Positions 45,935 to 54,538 of a stretch of 64,000 nucleotides of DNA are shown here, piece by piece. Positions within the stretch are counted from its first letter, which is position 1, and every line of letters begins with the position of its first letter. The stretch covers positions 129,966-193,965 of the forward strand of contig DVLI01000026.1 in assembly GCA_018715595.1 (NCBI GenBank), in the 5' to 3' direction. Under the pieces are notes generated by a model that had not been told where the DNA came from, did not search any database, and saw nothing but the letters and a program-made list of their open reading frames with translations. The translations under genes and the position numbers were made by a program. The DNA is from Candidatus Caccoplasma merdavium (GTDB lineage Bacteria; Bacteroidota; Bacteroidia; Bacteroidales; UBA11471).

Positions 45935-47251
45935 TCACAGTAAATTGCTGGCCAATTCGGAGAGCTTGCTACGCTCGCCTTTCACCAAATTGACATGGCC
46001 AAAAATCTCTTGTCCCTGCATGCGGTCTATCATGTAGGCCAACCCGTTTGATTGGGTGTCGAGATAGGGGGAGTCGATTTGGTACACATCGCCGGTAAAG
46101 ACCATCTTGGTACCTTCGGCAGCTCGGGTTATAATGGTTTTTATCTCATGTGGTGTCAGATTCTGAGCTTCGTCTATGATGCAGAATGTGTCGGAAAGGC
46201 TGCGCCCGCGAATATAGGCCAAGGCTTCAATGACCAGGTTGCCGCCGGCCTGCATCTCCTGCAATGCGCGATAATCGTTACTGTCGAGGGAAAATTGGCG
46301 CTTGATGACATTAAGATTGTCGAATAGCGGTTGCATATAAGGGGCTATTTTCTGCTTTTCATCTCCGGGCAGGAATCCGAGGTCCTTATTCGATAGCGAC
46401 ACGATGGGGCGGGCGAGGAGTATCTGCTTGTAGAGCCCATGTTGTTTCAAGGCACCGGCCAAGGCCAACAGGGTTTTTCCCGTACCGGCCTTACCGGTGA
46501 TGGCCAAGAGTTTGATGCGGTCATCATTAAGCAAATCAAAGGCAAAAGCCTGCTCGGCATTGCGCGGTTCAATGCCGAAATTCTTCTCTTTGGTGACTTT
46601 TCTCACAATACCGTCGGCGGTGACATAGCGAGCCAGTACCGAGGAATTGCCGCTATCGAGGATAAAACATTCATTGGTGCGCAATTTCGTGCCGATTTGC
46701 TCTACCGGAATTCCGCTTTTCGAACTGTAAATGGCGTCGATGACATCGGGCGACACATCGGTAATGGTTCGATGTTCGTTTTCGAACAAGTCTATGGCCT
46801 TCACCTTGTCATTGGTATAGTCTTCTGTCTCTATACCCAATGCCCGAGCCTTCATACGCAAGTTGATGTCCTTGGTCACGAAGATGGTGCGCATATCCTT
46901 GTGTTGCTCGGCAACTTCTATGGCTGCCGATAAAATGCGATGGTCGGGCTTGTCCTCGTGGAAAGCCTCTTTGACACGTTTGTTCAACGAACAATTCACG
47001 ATAATCGATAAACGTCCCAAATCGGGCCCTAATTGAGCCCCCTTTTCAAAGAAGTCTTTGTCGGTGTATTTGTCGAGTTGGCGGGCAAATTCCCGAGCAT
47101 TGTAATTGATTTCTTCATTGCCCTTTTTGAATTTATCCAACTCTTCCAATACGATAATCGGGATAAAAATATCGTTCTCTTCGAAATTGAATATGCACTT
47201 GTGGTCGTGCAGGAGAACATTGGTGTCTAAGACAAAATTCTTTTTCCCCAT
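45935..47251 (-). CDS. PhoH-family ATPase with N-terminal PIN domain (PhoH2/YlaK type)
   Basis: The 438-aa protein joins a PIN RNase domain (DTNVLLHD at 8-15, further acidic residues near 90-130) to a PhoH helicase-like ATPase with Walker A GKAGTGKTLL (about 257) and Walker B CIIDEAQNL. PIN-PhoH (PhoH2) proteins can unwind and cut RNA, so a role in RNA turnover or stress is likely. It is a single gene transcribed leftward with a possible -7 box (47295-47302). No antitoxin-like gene is adjacent. Confidence 0.93.
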   Translation of the reverse strand: MGKKNFVLDTNVLLHDHKCIFNFEENDIFIPIIVLEELDKFKKGNEEINYNAREFARQLDKYTDKDFFEKGAQLGPDLGRLSIIVNCSLNKRVKEAFHEDKPDHRILSAAIEVAEQHKDMRTIFVTKDINLRMKARALGIETEDYTNDKVKAIDLFENEHRTITDVSPDVIDAIYSSKSGIPVEQIGTKLRTNECFILDSGNSSVLARYVTADGIVRKVTKEKNFGIEPRNAEQAFAFDLLNDDRIKLLAITGKAGTGKTLLALAGALKQHGLYKQILLARPIVSLSNKDLGFLPGDEKQKIAPYMQPLFDNLNVIKRQFSLDSNDYRALQEMQAGGNLVIEALAYIRGRSLSDTFCIIDEAQNLTPHEIKTIITRAAEGTKMVFTGDVYQIDSPYLDTQSNGLAYMIDRMQGQEIFGHVNLVKGERSKLSELASNLL

Positions 47252-47294
47252 GGCTCATAAGTTTTTAAGGTTATTCCGCTCAATGCGGATTATC

Positions 47295-47302
47295 CAAATA
47301 TA
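47295..47302 (-). promoter_or_regulatory. possible -7 box of phoH
   Basis: The minus strand reads TATATTTG 43 bases before the phoH ATG. No -33 element is clear at normal spacing. Confidence 0.3.
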
Positions 47303-47486
47303 GGCATATTATATGAGAAATAAAAGCCTTGTTCAGAATAAAATTGTTCCATACAGCTGTTTTCCTTATATCTTGTGCCGAGAATCACCAAATATGGACA
47401 TTCTTGATATACAGCAAGGATTGTGATGATTGCGAACTTCTCTACTATAATCATTCATGAAAATTTCCGCGTTTAACAATATTTAT

Positions 47487-47520
47487 ATGCGAATTATTTG
47501 CAGATGCGAATTTTTCGCAT
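47487..47520 (+). promoter_or_regulatory. tandem 17-bp palindromic operator candidate upstream of the Fur-family gene
   Basis: Two abutting 17-mers begin with the same ATGCGAATT: 47487-47503 and 47504-47520. The second is a perfect 7-3-7 palindrome (ATGCGAA-TTT-TTCGCAT); the first has two mismatches in its right arm. The second fills the spacer between the candidate -33 and -7 elements, and the first covers the -33. Confidence 0.55.
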
Positions 47521-47528
47521 TAATATTG
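47497..47528 (+). promoter_or_regulatory. promoter of the Fur/QueD-like operon
   Basis: TTTG (47497-47500), 20 bases, then TAATATTG (47521-47528), one mismatch from the consensus. The leader would be only about 14 bases. The spacer is exactly the palindrome at 47504-47520. Confidence 0.4.
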
Positions 47529-47547
47529 AATCGAAAATAAAAGAATA

Positions 47548-47958
47548 ATGGAAACAATCGACAACATAAAGCTGGCAGGACTGAGAATAACCCCACAACG
47601 CAAGGCTGTGTATGAGGCGATGATGGAGTTGCGCCATGCGAGCATAGACGAAATAATAAAGAAAGTGCAGTCAAAAGACGGTGAAATGACCGTATCGACA
47701 ATATATCGCATACTCAACTCATTCTGCACGGCCAATCTGTTATCGAACATCTTCAATCCTGATGCAGGCAAAAGCTATTACGACATCACCGTCGCTGAAC
47801 ATCATCATGTATTCAAAGGTGAACAGGTAATGGATTACATGGACGACGAACTGACTGCCATGATAAGAAAATACTTGAAAAATAAGAATTTTGCATCGGA
47901 AGACATCGAAAAAGTACAGGTGCAAATAATTATAAATGAACCTAAGTCTAACCCCTAA
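47548..47958 (+). CDS. Fur-family metal-dependent transcriptional regulator
   Basis: The 136-aa protein has the N-terminal winged helix with LRITPQRKAVYEAM (12-25) and the recognition helix TVSTIYRILNSF (48-59). The dimerisation domain has the metal-site cluster HHH (85-87). It lacks the CxxC pairs that hold structural zinc in many Fur, Zur and PerR proteins. The metal or signal is not evident. An operator-like tandem repeat sits over its own promoter, so autoregulation is likely. Eleven bases separate it from a QueD-like gene, which is therefore the best candidate for a regulated partner. Confidence 0.9.
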   Translation: METIDNIKLAGLRITPQRKAVYEAMMELRHASIDEIIKKVQSKDGEMTVSTIYRILNSFCTANLLSNIFNPDAGKSYYDITVAEHHHVFKGEQVMDYMDDELTAMIRKYLKNKNFASEDIEKVQVQIIINEPKSNP

Positions 47959-47969
47959 ATATTAAAAAA

Positions 47970-48536
47970 ATGAGAAGTATCACAACGTTCGATTTGCAGT
48001 ATGCTCATCGTTTCTATGGTTTCCAAGGTGAAGCACAGTATCTTCACGGTCATACCGGGACTCTGACAATAGAGGTAGAAGATACGATTGAAAAAGGCGT
48101 GAACATGGTCTATCCGTGTAACGAAATCCAAAAGGTGGCATGGGAGGTGTTGAAAAATTTCGACCATGCCCTGATACTCCGCGAAGATGATCCGCTGTTG
48201 CCGGCCATACTCGACGTGTATGAAAAACAAGGTATCCGCAACGGTCACCCGCAGAACAAGATGAAAGGAGAGGCTTTTAAGACCGAGCTGGCCACCGCAT
48301 ATCCAGATGCACGCCTGGTGGTGACGAAAGAGACAATGACCGTCGAGGGCATGATAAAGATTGTCTATGACTTACTCAAAGACAAACTGAACATAGCCAA
48401 AATCACGTTCACAAGCGGTGTGAATGCAGGCTCTGCCGAGTTCGACACCAAGAACAACATCGAGCGCTGCCCGCTCTGCGGTGTAGCTCTTAACAAGGAC
48501 GGTGTATGCCCGAAATGTGGTTACAGAAAGAGATAA
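47970..48536 (+). CDS. divergent QueD/6-pyruvoyl-tetrahydropterin synthase-like protein with C-terminal zinc ribbon
   Basis: The 188-aa protein has the PTPS fold. Zinc ligands His13, His26 and His28 (YAHRF, LHGH) and the catalytic Asp65-His66 pair (NFDHAL) are present. By eye, the catalytic Cys four residues before HGH is Ala22 (Glu21 adjoins it), and the pterin-anchoring Glu near the C-terminus is Ser149. An insert of about 35 residues follows the DH pair, and the protein ends in a C4 zinc ribbon (Cys167, 170, 180, 183), which ordinary QueD lacks. It shares an operon with a Fur-family regulator. The exact reaction is uncertain: queuosine precursor synthesis, folate PTPS-III, or something else. 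Confidence 0.82.
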   Translation: MRSITTFDLQYAHRFYGFQGEAQYLHGHTGTLTIEVEDTIEKGVNMVYPCNEIQKVAWEVLKNFDHALILREDDPLLPAILDVYEKQGIRNGHPQNKMKGEAFKTELATAYPDARLVVTKETMTVEGMIKIVYDLLKDKLNIAKITFTSGVNAGSAEFDTKNNIERCPLCGVALNKDGVCPKCGYRKR

Positions 48537-48590
48537 TTGCTCGGACAATGAGTCTACGGTAATAAGACCGTGTATCGCAGAATGACAATG

Positions 48591-48625
48591 ACAGGCTGAA
48601 TAGTGATTTTTCACTATTCAGCCTG
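48591..48625 (+). terminator. terminator of the Fur/QueD-like operon
   Basis: Perfect 15-base arms (ACAGGCTGAATAGTG and complement) surround a T-rich loop, about 55 bases past the stop. The T run after the stem is weak. Confidence 0.6.
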
Positions 48626-48655
48626 TTCCTTTGCGTTTGCACGGCTTGTAACCAC

Positions 48656-48700
48656 ACAAAACGCCCGATGGAGACTCTGTCGGAGCCATACCACCGGGCG
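48656..48700 (-). terminator. terminator of sppA
   Basis: On the minus strand, arms CGCCCGGTGG and CCATCGGGCG with an inner GGCTCCGACAGAGTC stem are followed by TTTTGT, 23 bases after the sppA stop. Confidence 0.6.
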
Positions 48701-48722
48701 GAATCATCAAATTACAGGTCTA

Positions 48723-50495
48723 TTATTGAAACATGATGTCAAATGGCATTCGAGCCTGCAAACGGTCTACCTTGTCGATATTTTTAAGGAAAAGGAAGGT
48801 CTGCCCGAAATTGCCGAACATCGACTTCACTTTTTCCTGAATATAACGGTCGGGAGATACATTCGAGAGGAGAGAGGTCAGGAAATCCATTTGCTCGGGA
48901 TAGCGCTCAACGCGGTAATCTTCGAGGTTGGCACGGTCGGCTGCGGCCGCAATGGCATCGTCGAGCCCACCAAGCTGGTCGACCAACTTCAACCCTTTGG
49001 CCATTTCACCGGTCCACACACGACCTTCGGCGATTTTCTTTATCTCTTCAACCGGCATCTTGCGGCCATCGGCACAGCGACGTGTGAAGAGTTCATAGCC
49101 GTCGTTTACCATGTTCTGGAACAAGGCGCGTTCCTCAGTGTTTAGGGGCCGCCCCATGGCTCCCATGTCGGCAAGACGATTTGTCTTCACGCCATCGAAA
49201 TGCAGATTTAATGTCTCGGTAAGCAGTCTCGACGGGTCGGGTATCATACCGAATATCCCAATGGAGCCGGTGAGAGTGGTCGCCTCGGCCACAATCCAAT
49301 CGGCAGCACATGAAATATAATAGCCCCCCGAAGCGGCGTAATCGCCCATGGAAACGATGACCGGTTTTTTCTCTTTCAAGAGAGAAACCTCGCGCCATAT
49401 CTGTTCACTGCCATAGGCACTTCCTCCGGGCGAGTTCACACGCAAGACAACGGCTTTTACATTGTCGTCTTCACGAAGTTTCCGGAGGTCGATCATCACT
49501 TTTTCGGAGTGTATGCCTTCGGAGCCAAAAGCGTCCATGGCGTCGTCTATCGCCCCGTAGGCATAATAAACGGCTATCTTATTTTTGCTTTTAGATGCCT
49601 CTTTTGTCTCTTTCACATGCATCATTTCAGACATTGTAAGGACGTTGGGACGTTTTTTCTCGTCCTTGATACCGGTCAACTTCTTCAAATAATCATGCAA
49701 CTGGTCTTTATACATCAGCGTGTCGGCCAAGCCACAGCGAACATACTCGGTGGCAAGAGCATAATCCATGTTTCTATCGGCCAGTATATTCAAGGAATCG
49801 ACCGATATATGACGCGAAGCAGAAACATCATTTAGGATTTGGTTCCATATCGATTGCACATAAGCGCGAGTCTGCTCTTTGTTTGCCGCACTCATTTCGT
49901 TGGCGATATAGGGTTCAACAGCCGATTTATAAGTTCCCACACGGAATACCTGCATCTCTACACCCACCTTTTTCATGAGGTCTTTGTAGAACATGAGACG
50001 GCTTGCCATGCCGTGCCATGATATACTGCCCGAAGGATTCAGAATCACTTTGTCGGCGATACTTGCCAAATAATATGAGCTCTGAGTGTAACTGTCGCCA
50101 TAGGCAATAATAAATTTTCCACTCGTTTTAAAATCGCCAAGGGCACGACGTATTTCTTGCATGGAAGCGGAAGAGCAGGAGAAACCACCTGCATTGAGGC
50201 AGATGCCTTTGATGTCTTTGTTCTCTTTGGCCTTTCTGATGGAGGCGACAATGTCATCGAGACCATGCACGGTTGTGCTGTTACCCAAGAATCGTCCGAA
50301 AGGATTTTCCTGACTGCGTTCCGAGACTACACCTTCAAGGTCTAAAACATATACCGAATTTTCTTTTACCGTCGTCTCGGCATCCGAACTTGCTGCTACT
50401 CCCATCAAGACGATGATTCCGAACACGCTGACTATCGCACCGGTAATCAACAGTCCGACAATGGTCGCAAACGTAAATTTAAAAAACTCTTTCAT
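48723..50495 (-). CDS. sppA: signal peptide peptidase SppA, 67K type
   Basis: This membrane-anchored serine protease degrades cleaved signal peptides. The 590-aa protein has one N-terminal membrane helix (about 8-33) and two tandem peptidase domains. The general-base lysine is in TYKSAVEP (Lys190) in the first domain and the nucleophile in GDYAASGGYY (Ser389) in the second, the split catalytic dyad of the long E. coli type. Length and spacing are normal. It follows a phosphodiesterase gene by 34 bases and probably shares its message. Confidence 0.95.
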   Translation of the reverse strand: MKEFFKFTFATIVGLLITGAIVSVFGIIVLMGVAASSDAETTVKENSVYVLDLEGVVSERSQENPFGRFLGNSTTVHGLDDIVASIRKAKENKDIKGICLNAGGFSCSSASMQEIRRALGDFKTSGKFIIAYGDSYTQSSYYLASIADKVILNPSGSISWHGMASRLMFYKDLMKKVGVEMQVFRVGTYKSAVEPYIANEMSAANKEQTRAYVQSIWNQILNDVSASRHISVDSLNILADRNMDYALATEYVRCGLADTLMYKDQLHDYLKKLTGIKDEKKRPNVLTMSEMMHVKETKEASKSKNKIAVYYAYGAIDDAMDAFGSEGIHSEKVMIDLRKLREDDNVKAVVLRVNSPGGSAYGSEQIWREVSLLKEKKPVIVSMGDYAASGGYYISCAADWIVAEATTLTGSIGIFGMIPDPSRLLTETLNLHFDGVKTNRLADMGAMGRPLNTEERALFQNMVNDGYELFTRRCADGRKMPVEEIKKIAEGRVWTGEMAKGLKLVDQLGGLDDAIAAAADRANLEDYRVERYPEQMDFLTSLLSNVSPDRYIQEKVKSMFGNFGQTFLFLKNIDKVDRLQARMPFDIMFQ

Positions 50496-50529
50496 CTTGT
50501 TTCCTTTCTTTATTGGTAATTTGATATAT

Positions 50530-51024
50530 CTATTTTTCTGCCAATTCTATCACTTCCAAATCTTTGAAACAGCCATCTGCAATGGAAAACCGCACCAGCG
50601 TACGCTGCTTGTGAAACCCATATTTTCCGGCCGCTCCGGGATTGATATGCAACATTTGCAACTTCTTGTCATACATAACTTTGAGTATATGTGAATGTCC
50701 CGAAACGAACAGACGTGGAGGGTTTCGAAATATCTCGGGTACGACACGAGCATCATATTTTCCCGGATAACCGCCGATATGCGTTATCCACACATCGGCT
50801 CCTTCTATTGTAAATCGTTGATGTTGGGGATAGATTGTCCTTATTTCTTGCCCGTCGATATTCCCGTATACGGCTCGCAACGGTTTTATGGCTTCGAGTT
50901 TGCGTGCCACGTCGAGCGAACCGATGTCTCCGGCATGCCATATCTCGTCACAAGACTCAAAATATTCTCTATAACGCTCGTCCCACCAAGCGTGAGTGTC
51001 CGACAACAATCCTATGCGTTTCAT
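50530..51024 (-). CDS. YfcE/MJ0936-family metallophosphodiesterase
   Basis: The 164-aa calcineurin-like enzyme has the motifs SDTH (8-11), AGDIG (31-35), GNID (near 54-57), SGHSH (near 115-119) and a closing NPGA (near 134-137), all expected for a dinuclear-metal phosphodiesterase. Members hydrolyse model phosphodiesters; the physiological substrate is unknown. The gene lies directly upstream of sppA with a 34-base gap and no terminator. No good promoter was seen in the 93 bases behind it. Confidence 0.92.
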   Translation of the reverse strand: MKRIGLLSDTHAWWDERYREYFESCDEIWHAGDIGSLDVARKLEAIKPLRAVYGNIDGQEIRTIYPQHQRFTIEGADVWITHIGGYPGKYDARVVPEIFRNPPRLFVSGHSHILKVMYDKKLQMLHINPGAAGKYGFHKQRTLVRFSIADGCFKDLEVIELAEK

Positions 51025-51117
51025 CTGTTAAATATGAGATAAAAACGACAGGGAAACAGATTCTTAAAAGTGTGTTGAAAGAATGTTCCCCTGTTGCATT
51101 TGTTTGGTAAGAATTTG

Positions 51118-51720
51118 CTATTCGACGTTATCTTTCAGTTGCTTCCACATCGAGGCGGCAAGTCCGTATGATATAGTCATGATAAACAAGACGATGATTA
51201 TATTCAAAATGGTGAATATCCAATAGGGTGAAATAAACATGCGCATGAGTAGGTTGACAATGAAATATGCAATGCCTATTACCACATATATTCCGAAAAT
51301 GCACCATTTGCTGCCATCTGTGGCATCATACGAAGCTTTGAGTGCCTCGATGGGGCTTTTCCCTTTTTCCAGAAGAAAATAGAACGACAGCGACCAGGCC
51401 CAATACAGCACGATGGCTGGAACGACGAAGAAGCACAACGATGGAATGAGCGAAATCAGCATGATACCCAACAATACAAAATAGTGGCTCATATGTTTTC
51501 TGTAACCGGCATTAAAAATATGAGTGGGAGATATGGCTTCTTCCTTGGCTATTTTTACCGGAAGATACGACATGGCAATAGTCGTCCCTATATTCACATA
51601 GGGAATCCATATCGTCAGAAGATAAAGAATCAAACATCCTACCAACTGAAAAAAATTCATTATGGCATATGTGATACCGTCGACAAGGGTCTCATTGAAT
51701 TGTAAGGTTTGTTTTTCCAT
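51118..51720 (-). CDS. multi-pass membrane protein of unknown function
   Basis: The 200-aa protein has about five predicted membrane segments (near residues 22-45, 85-110, 110-125, 135-160 and 165-185), with Phe-, Ile- and Tyr-rich helices and a short conserved-looking loop (EALKASYDATDGSKW). I use the ATG at 51718-51720; a longer frame would add 12 residues before a basic start. I do not recognise the family; similar small proteins are often labelled only as predicted membrane proteins. It has its own promoter at 51806-51836 and appears to be monocistronic. Confidence 0.75.
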   Translation of the reverse strand: MEKQTLQFNETLVDGITYAIMNFFQLVGCLILYLLTIWIPYVNIGTTIAMSYLPVKIAKEEAISPTHIFNAGYRKHMSHYFVLLGIMLISLIPSLCFFVVPAIVLYWAWSLSFYFLLEKGKSPIEALKASYDATDGSKWCIFGIYVVIGIAYFIVNLLMRMFISPYWIFTILNIIIVLFIMTISYGLAASMWKQLKDNVE

Positions 51721-51805
51721 AGCAAAATTTTTTATTACAATATAACAGCGAGACACGGAATTTGCCAGTCCAAACCTGCGTTGTACCGAATCTTATATAT
51801 TTTTA

Positions 51806-51836
51806 CAAATATACGGATTAAATTCTACGATACAAA
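51806..51836 (-). promoter_or_regulatory. promoter of the membrane protein gene
   Basis: On the minus strand this is TTTG (51836-51833), 19 bases, then TATATTTG (51813-51806). The ATG lies about 86 bases downstream. Confidence 0.5.
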
Positions 51837-51868
51837 TGATAGACCTTGGATTTGTAATATCGAGGCTT

Positions 51869-53116
51869 TTATTCAAATTTAATGGTTTTGGCCGGACGAA
51901 TGCGCGAAATTATATAAGAGGGCCCGACAAGCATCAGCAACGAAACGAGGAATGCGGCAACATTCAGCAAGACAAGGTATCCGACATGGAATGAAATGGG
52001 CACAGCCGGAATGTAATATATCTCCGGGTCGAGTTTGATGACATGGAAATAATATTGAATCACACAGAGCGCTATTCCACAAAGATTTCCCCAAATCATT
52101 CCACGCCCCACAAGGAAGGCCGCGACATAAAGAAAAGTTTTGCGTATGGACAGATTATTGGCCCCCAAAGTCTTTAAAACACCAATCATGCGGGTATGTT
52201 CGAGAATGATGACAAGTAGTCCCGAAATCATCGTGAAACCCGACACAAGCGACATGAGTATGAGAATGACCCACACATTCATATCGAGCAAGTCGAGCCA
52301 ATTGAATAGCTGTGGATTGAGTTCCCGAACGGTATGAGTGAAATACGGCGCATTATATTTGTCTTTCATCGGAAGAAGAAGCGGATAGAGCTGCTCATTG
52401 ACCGGAGTCATGGCATCGCCGTCGTTCAAGCGTATCTCTATACCGCTATATCGGTCGCCGGCCCATCGGTTGAGCATTTGCACCTGGCGGGCGTCTCCGA
52501 AGATAAACAACCGGTCATATTCGGTCAGGTTGGTTTGGTAAATTCCTGAAACCATGAATTTTCGAGCCCGCACGCTCTCGTCGACAAAATAACAATAGAT
52601 GGCATCGCCGGCATGTAATTGCAACTTATCGGCCATATAGCGCGATAGGAGTATTTCGTTACCGGGAGTCTCGCCGTCGAGTCGAGGCAATCGCCCCTCG
52701 GTCAGATACCCCGCGATGAATTCGGTCGGATAATCGGCCGTCACGCCTTTGAGGGTGATGCCGAGGAAATCGGTATCGGTTTTCAATATCCCTGGTTTTG
52801 TGGCATAGCAGGAATATGATTCGATTTGCGGAAAGGTCGAAAGCAAGGTATCCAAGGCAGGAGAGAGGGCAATTGGGGCCGTTTCATAACTGTTCTGGTA
52901 GGCAGCTCCGGTAATCTGTATGTGGGCTCCGAAACCGATAACTTTCTCGCTGATTTCCCGTTTGAACCCGATAACAATAGAAACAGCCAATATCATAATG
53001 GCCATACCCAATGCGACACCCCATGTCGCAATGCGTATGGCCGGAGGTATTTGTACCGAACCTTTTTCCCCGGTTCGGGCATATATGCGTTTGGCAATAA
53101 AGAATTCTACATTCAT
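51869..53116 (-). CDS. LolC/LolE-type ABC permease (FtsX fold)
   Basis: The 415-aa inner-membrane permease has an N-terminal helix (about 26-50; ATWGVALGMAIMILAVSIVIGF) and a large periplasmic MacB-type domain (about 55-265). Three C-terminal helices lie around 275-300, 325-350 and 375-400. Sequences such as KTLGANNLSIRKTF fit the LolCE and MacB family that moves lipoproteins or exports peptides. No ATPase gene is adjacent, so the partner must be encoded elsewhere. It overlaps the aminotransferase gene by four bases (ATGA), so the two are co-transcribed. Confidence 0.9.
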   Translation of the reverse strand: MNVEFFIAKRIYARTGEKGSVQIPPAIRIATWGVALGMAIMILAVSIVIGFKREISEKVIGFGAHIQITGAAYQNSYETAPIALSPALDTLLSTFPQIESYSCYATKPGILKTDTDFLGITLKGVTADYPTEFIAGYLTEGRLPRLDGETPGNEILLSRYMADKLQLHAGDAIYCYFVDESVRARKFMVSGIYQTNLTEYDRLFIFGDARQVQMLNRWAGDRYSGIEIRLNDGDAMTPVNEQLYPLLLPMKDKYNAPYFTHTVRELNPQLFNWLDLLDMNVWVILILMSLVSGFTMISGLLVIILEHTRMIGVLKTLGANNLSIRKTFLYVAAFLVGRGMIWGNLCGIALCVIQYYFHVIKLDPEIYYIPAVPISFHVGYLVLLNVAAFLVSLLMLVGPSYIISRIRPAKTIKFE

Positions 53117-54312
53117 AAGGTGCGTCCCGGATAGGCTTCGAGCGCTTTTTGCAAGACAATCAAAGCCTTGGCCAAATCTTCTTTTTTCAAGACATAGGCC
53201 ATTCGCACTTCATTGATACCCAAACCGGGTGTCGTGTAGAAGCCCGAGCCGGGTGCCATGAACACCGTTTGTCCTTCATATTCGAAATGTTCAAGACACC
53301 AAGCGCAGAAATCATCGGCATTGTCGACCGGCAATTTGGCCATGGTATAAAAAGCTCCCATGGGAATGGGCGAATAGCAACCGGGTATGCGATTGATTCC
53401 GTCAATCAGGAATTTACGTCGTTCGACATACTCATTGTAGACTTCCGACATATATTCGGCCGACGCATCGAGAGAGGCTTCGGCAATGATTTGACCTATC
53501 AAGGGAGGACTCAACCGGGCCTGACAGAACTTCATCACGTTCTTTTTCAACTCTTCATTCTTGGTGATGAGCGCACCAATGCGAATGCCGCATTCACTAT
53601 AACGTTTCGATACCGAATCGATAAGCACGACATTGTTCTCAATGCCTTTCAGATGGAAAGCCGAGATGTACGCGGCACCGGTATAGCAGAATTCCCGATA
53701 CACCTCGTCGGAGAAGAGAAACAAGTCGTGTTTTTTCACGATGTCGCGTATCTGGTTCATCTCTTTCTGCGTGTAGAGGTATCCCGTCGGGTTGTTGGGG
53801 TTACAGATCAAGATACCTTTGGTGCGGGGGGTTATGAGTTCTTCGAATTTTTCTACGGGCGGGAGTGCAAATCCTTCATCGATCGATGAAGGCAGCGTTT
53901 TGATGATGGCACCGGCCGATATGGCAAAGGCCATGTAATTGGCATAGGCAGGCTCAGGCACGATTATCTCATCGCCCGGGTCGAGACATGCCATGAAGGC
54001 AAACAGCACCGCTTCGGAACCACCCGTCGTGATGATAATATCCTCGACATTTACATTGATGTTGAATTTGGCATAGTAGCCGACCAGTTTTTCGCGGAAG
54101 CTGTAAATACCCTCGCTGGGGCTGTATTCCAAGACTTTGCGGTCGATATGACGAGCCGCTTCAAGACCTATTTCGGGCGTAGGGAGGTCGGGCTGCCCGA
54201 TATTCAGATGATATACTTTTATGCCCCGTTTCTTGGCCTTGTTGGCCAGCGGGACGAGTTTGCGAATAGGGGAGGCGGGCATGATTTTTCCCCGCTCGGA
54301 TATTTTAGGCAT
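53113..54312 (-). CDS. PLP-dependent class I/II aminotransferase (aspartate aminotransferase family)
   Basis: The 399-aa cytoplasmic enzyme has the substrate-binding start NIGQPDLPTPE (about 37-47), the NPNNPTGYLY segment (about 169-178), the aspartate that holds the pyridine nitrogen (in LFLFSDEVYREF, about 193-204), and the Schiff-base lysine in VSKRYSECGIRIG (Lys near 236). It resembles aspartate or aromatic aminotransferases rather than branched-chain class IV enzymes. The amino donor cannot be set from sequence. It starts the leftward pair with the LolC/E-type permease. Confidence 0.92.
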   Translation of the reverse strand: MPKISERGKIMPASPIRKLVPLANKAKKRGIKVYHLNIGQPDLPTPEIGLEAARHIDRKVLEYSPSEGIYSFREKLVGYYAKFNINVNVEDIIITTGGSEAVLFAFMACLDPGDEIIVPEPAYANYMAFAISAGAIIKTLPSSIDEGFALPPVEKFEELITPRTKGILICNPNNPTGYLYTQKEMNQIRDIVKKHDLFLFSDEVYREFCYTGAAYISAFHLKGIENNVVLIDSVSKRYSECGIRIGALITKNEELKKNVMKFCQARLSPPLIGQIIAEASLDASAEYMSEVYNEYVERRKFLIDGINRIPGCYSPIPMGAFYTMAKLPVDNADDFCAWCLEHFEYEGQTVFMAPGSGFYTTPGLGINEVRMAYVLKKEDLAKALIVLQKALEAYPGRTL

Positions 54313-54342
54313 AATAGGAATTTTTCATTATATATTGAATGG

Positions 54343-54377
54343 CAAAGGTAATAGAATTATGGAAAAAATTGCACAAA
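54343..54377 (-). promoter_or_regulatory. promoter of the aminotransferase gene
   Basis: On the minus strand this is TTTG (54377-54374), 23 bases, then TACCTTTG (54350-54343). The spacing is long, so this is a moderate candidate. It lies beside the terminator of the polysaccharide locus. Confidence 0.35.
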
Positions 54378-54393
54378 AGCGCAGATTAAAAAA

Positions 54394-54435
54394 CAAAAAT
54401 GCGAAAAGTCGTCAATGATCCCGACTTTTCGCATC
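54394..54435 (-). terminator. rho-independent terminator closing the polysaccharide locus
   Basis: A 13-bp stem (ATGCGAAAAGTCG and complement, 54399-54434) is followed on the minus strand by TTTTTG and a further T6. It lies about 100 bases after the WecG stop. Confidence 0.75.
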
Positions 54436-54538
54436 ATCTTTCTATATCGATAGGGGAGAACTCTTCGAAACGATTTGCCTATCGCTCGATTCCTTGAACC
54501 AGTCTACCATCTCATGAGCTTCCGCCAACAGGGGCAGA

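Noticed and set aside
54440-54538. Short minus-strand frame after WecG (LPLLAEAHEMVDWF and onward to a stop at about 54440)
   Set aside because: It can start only inside or at the end of the WecG gene, is about 22-35 codons long and has no similarity I recognise; it may be a remnant but is unsupported.
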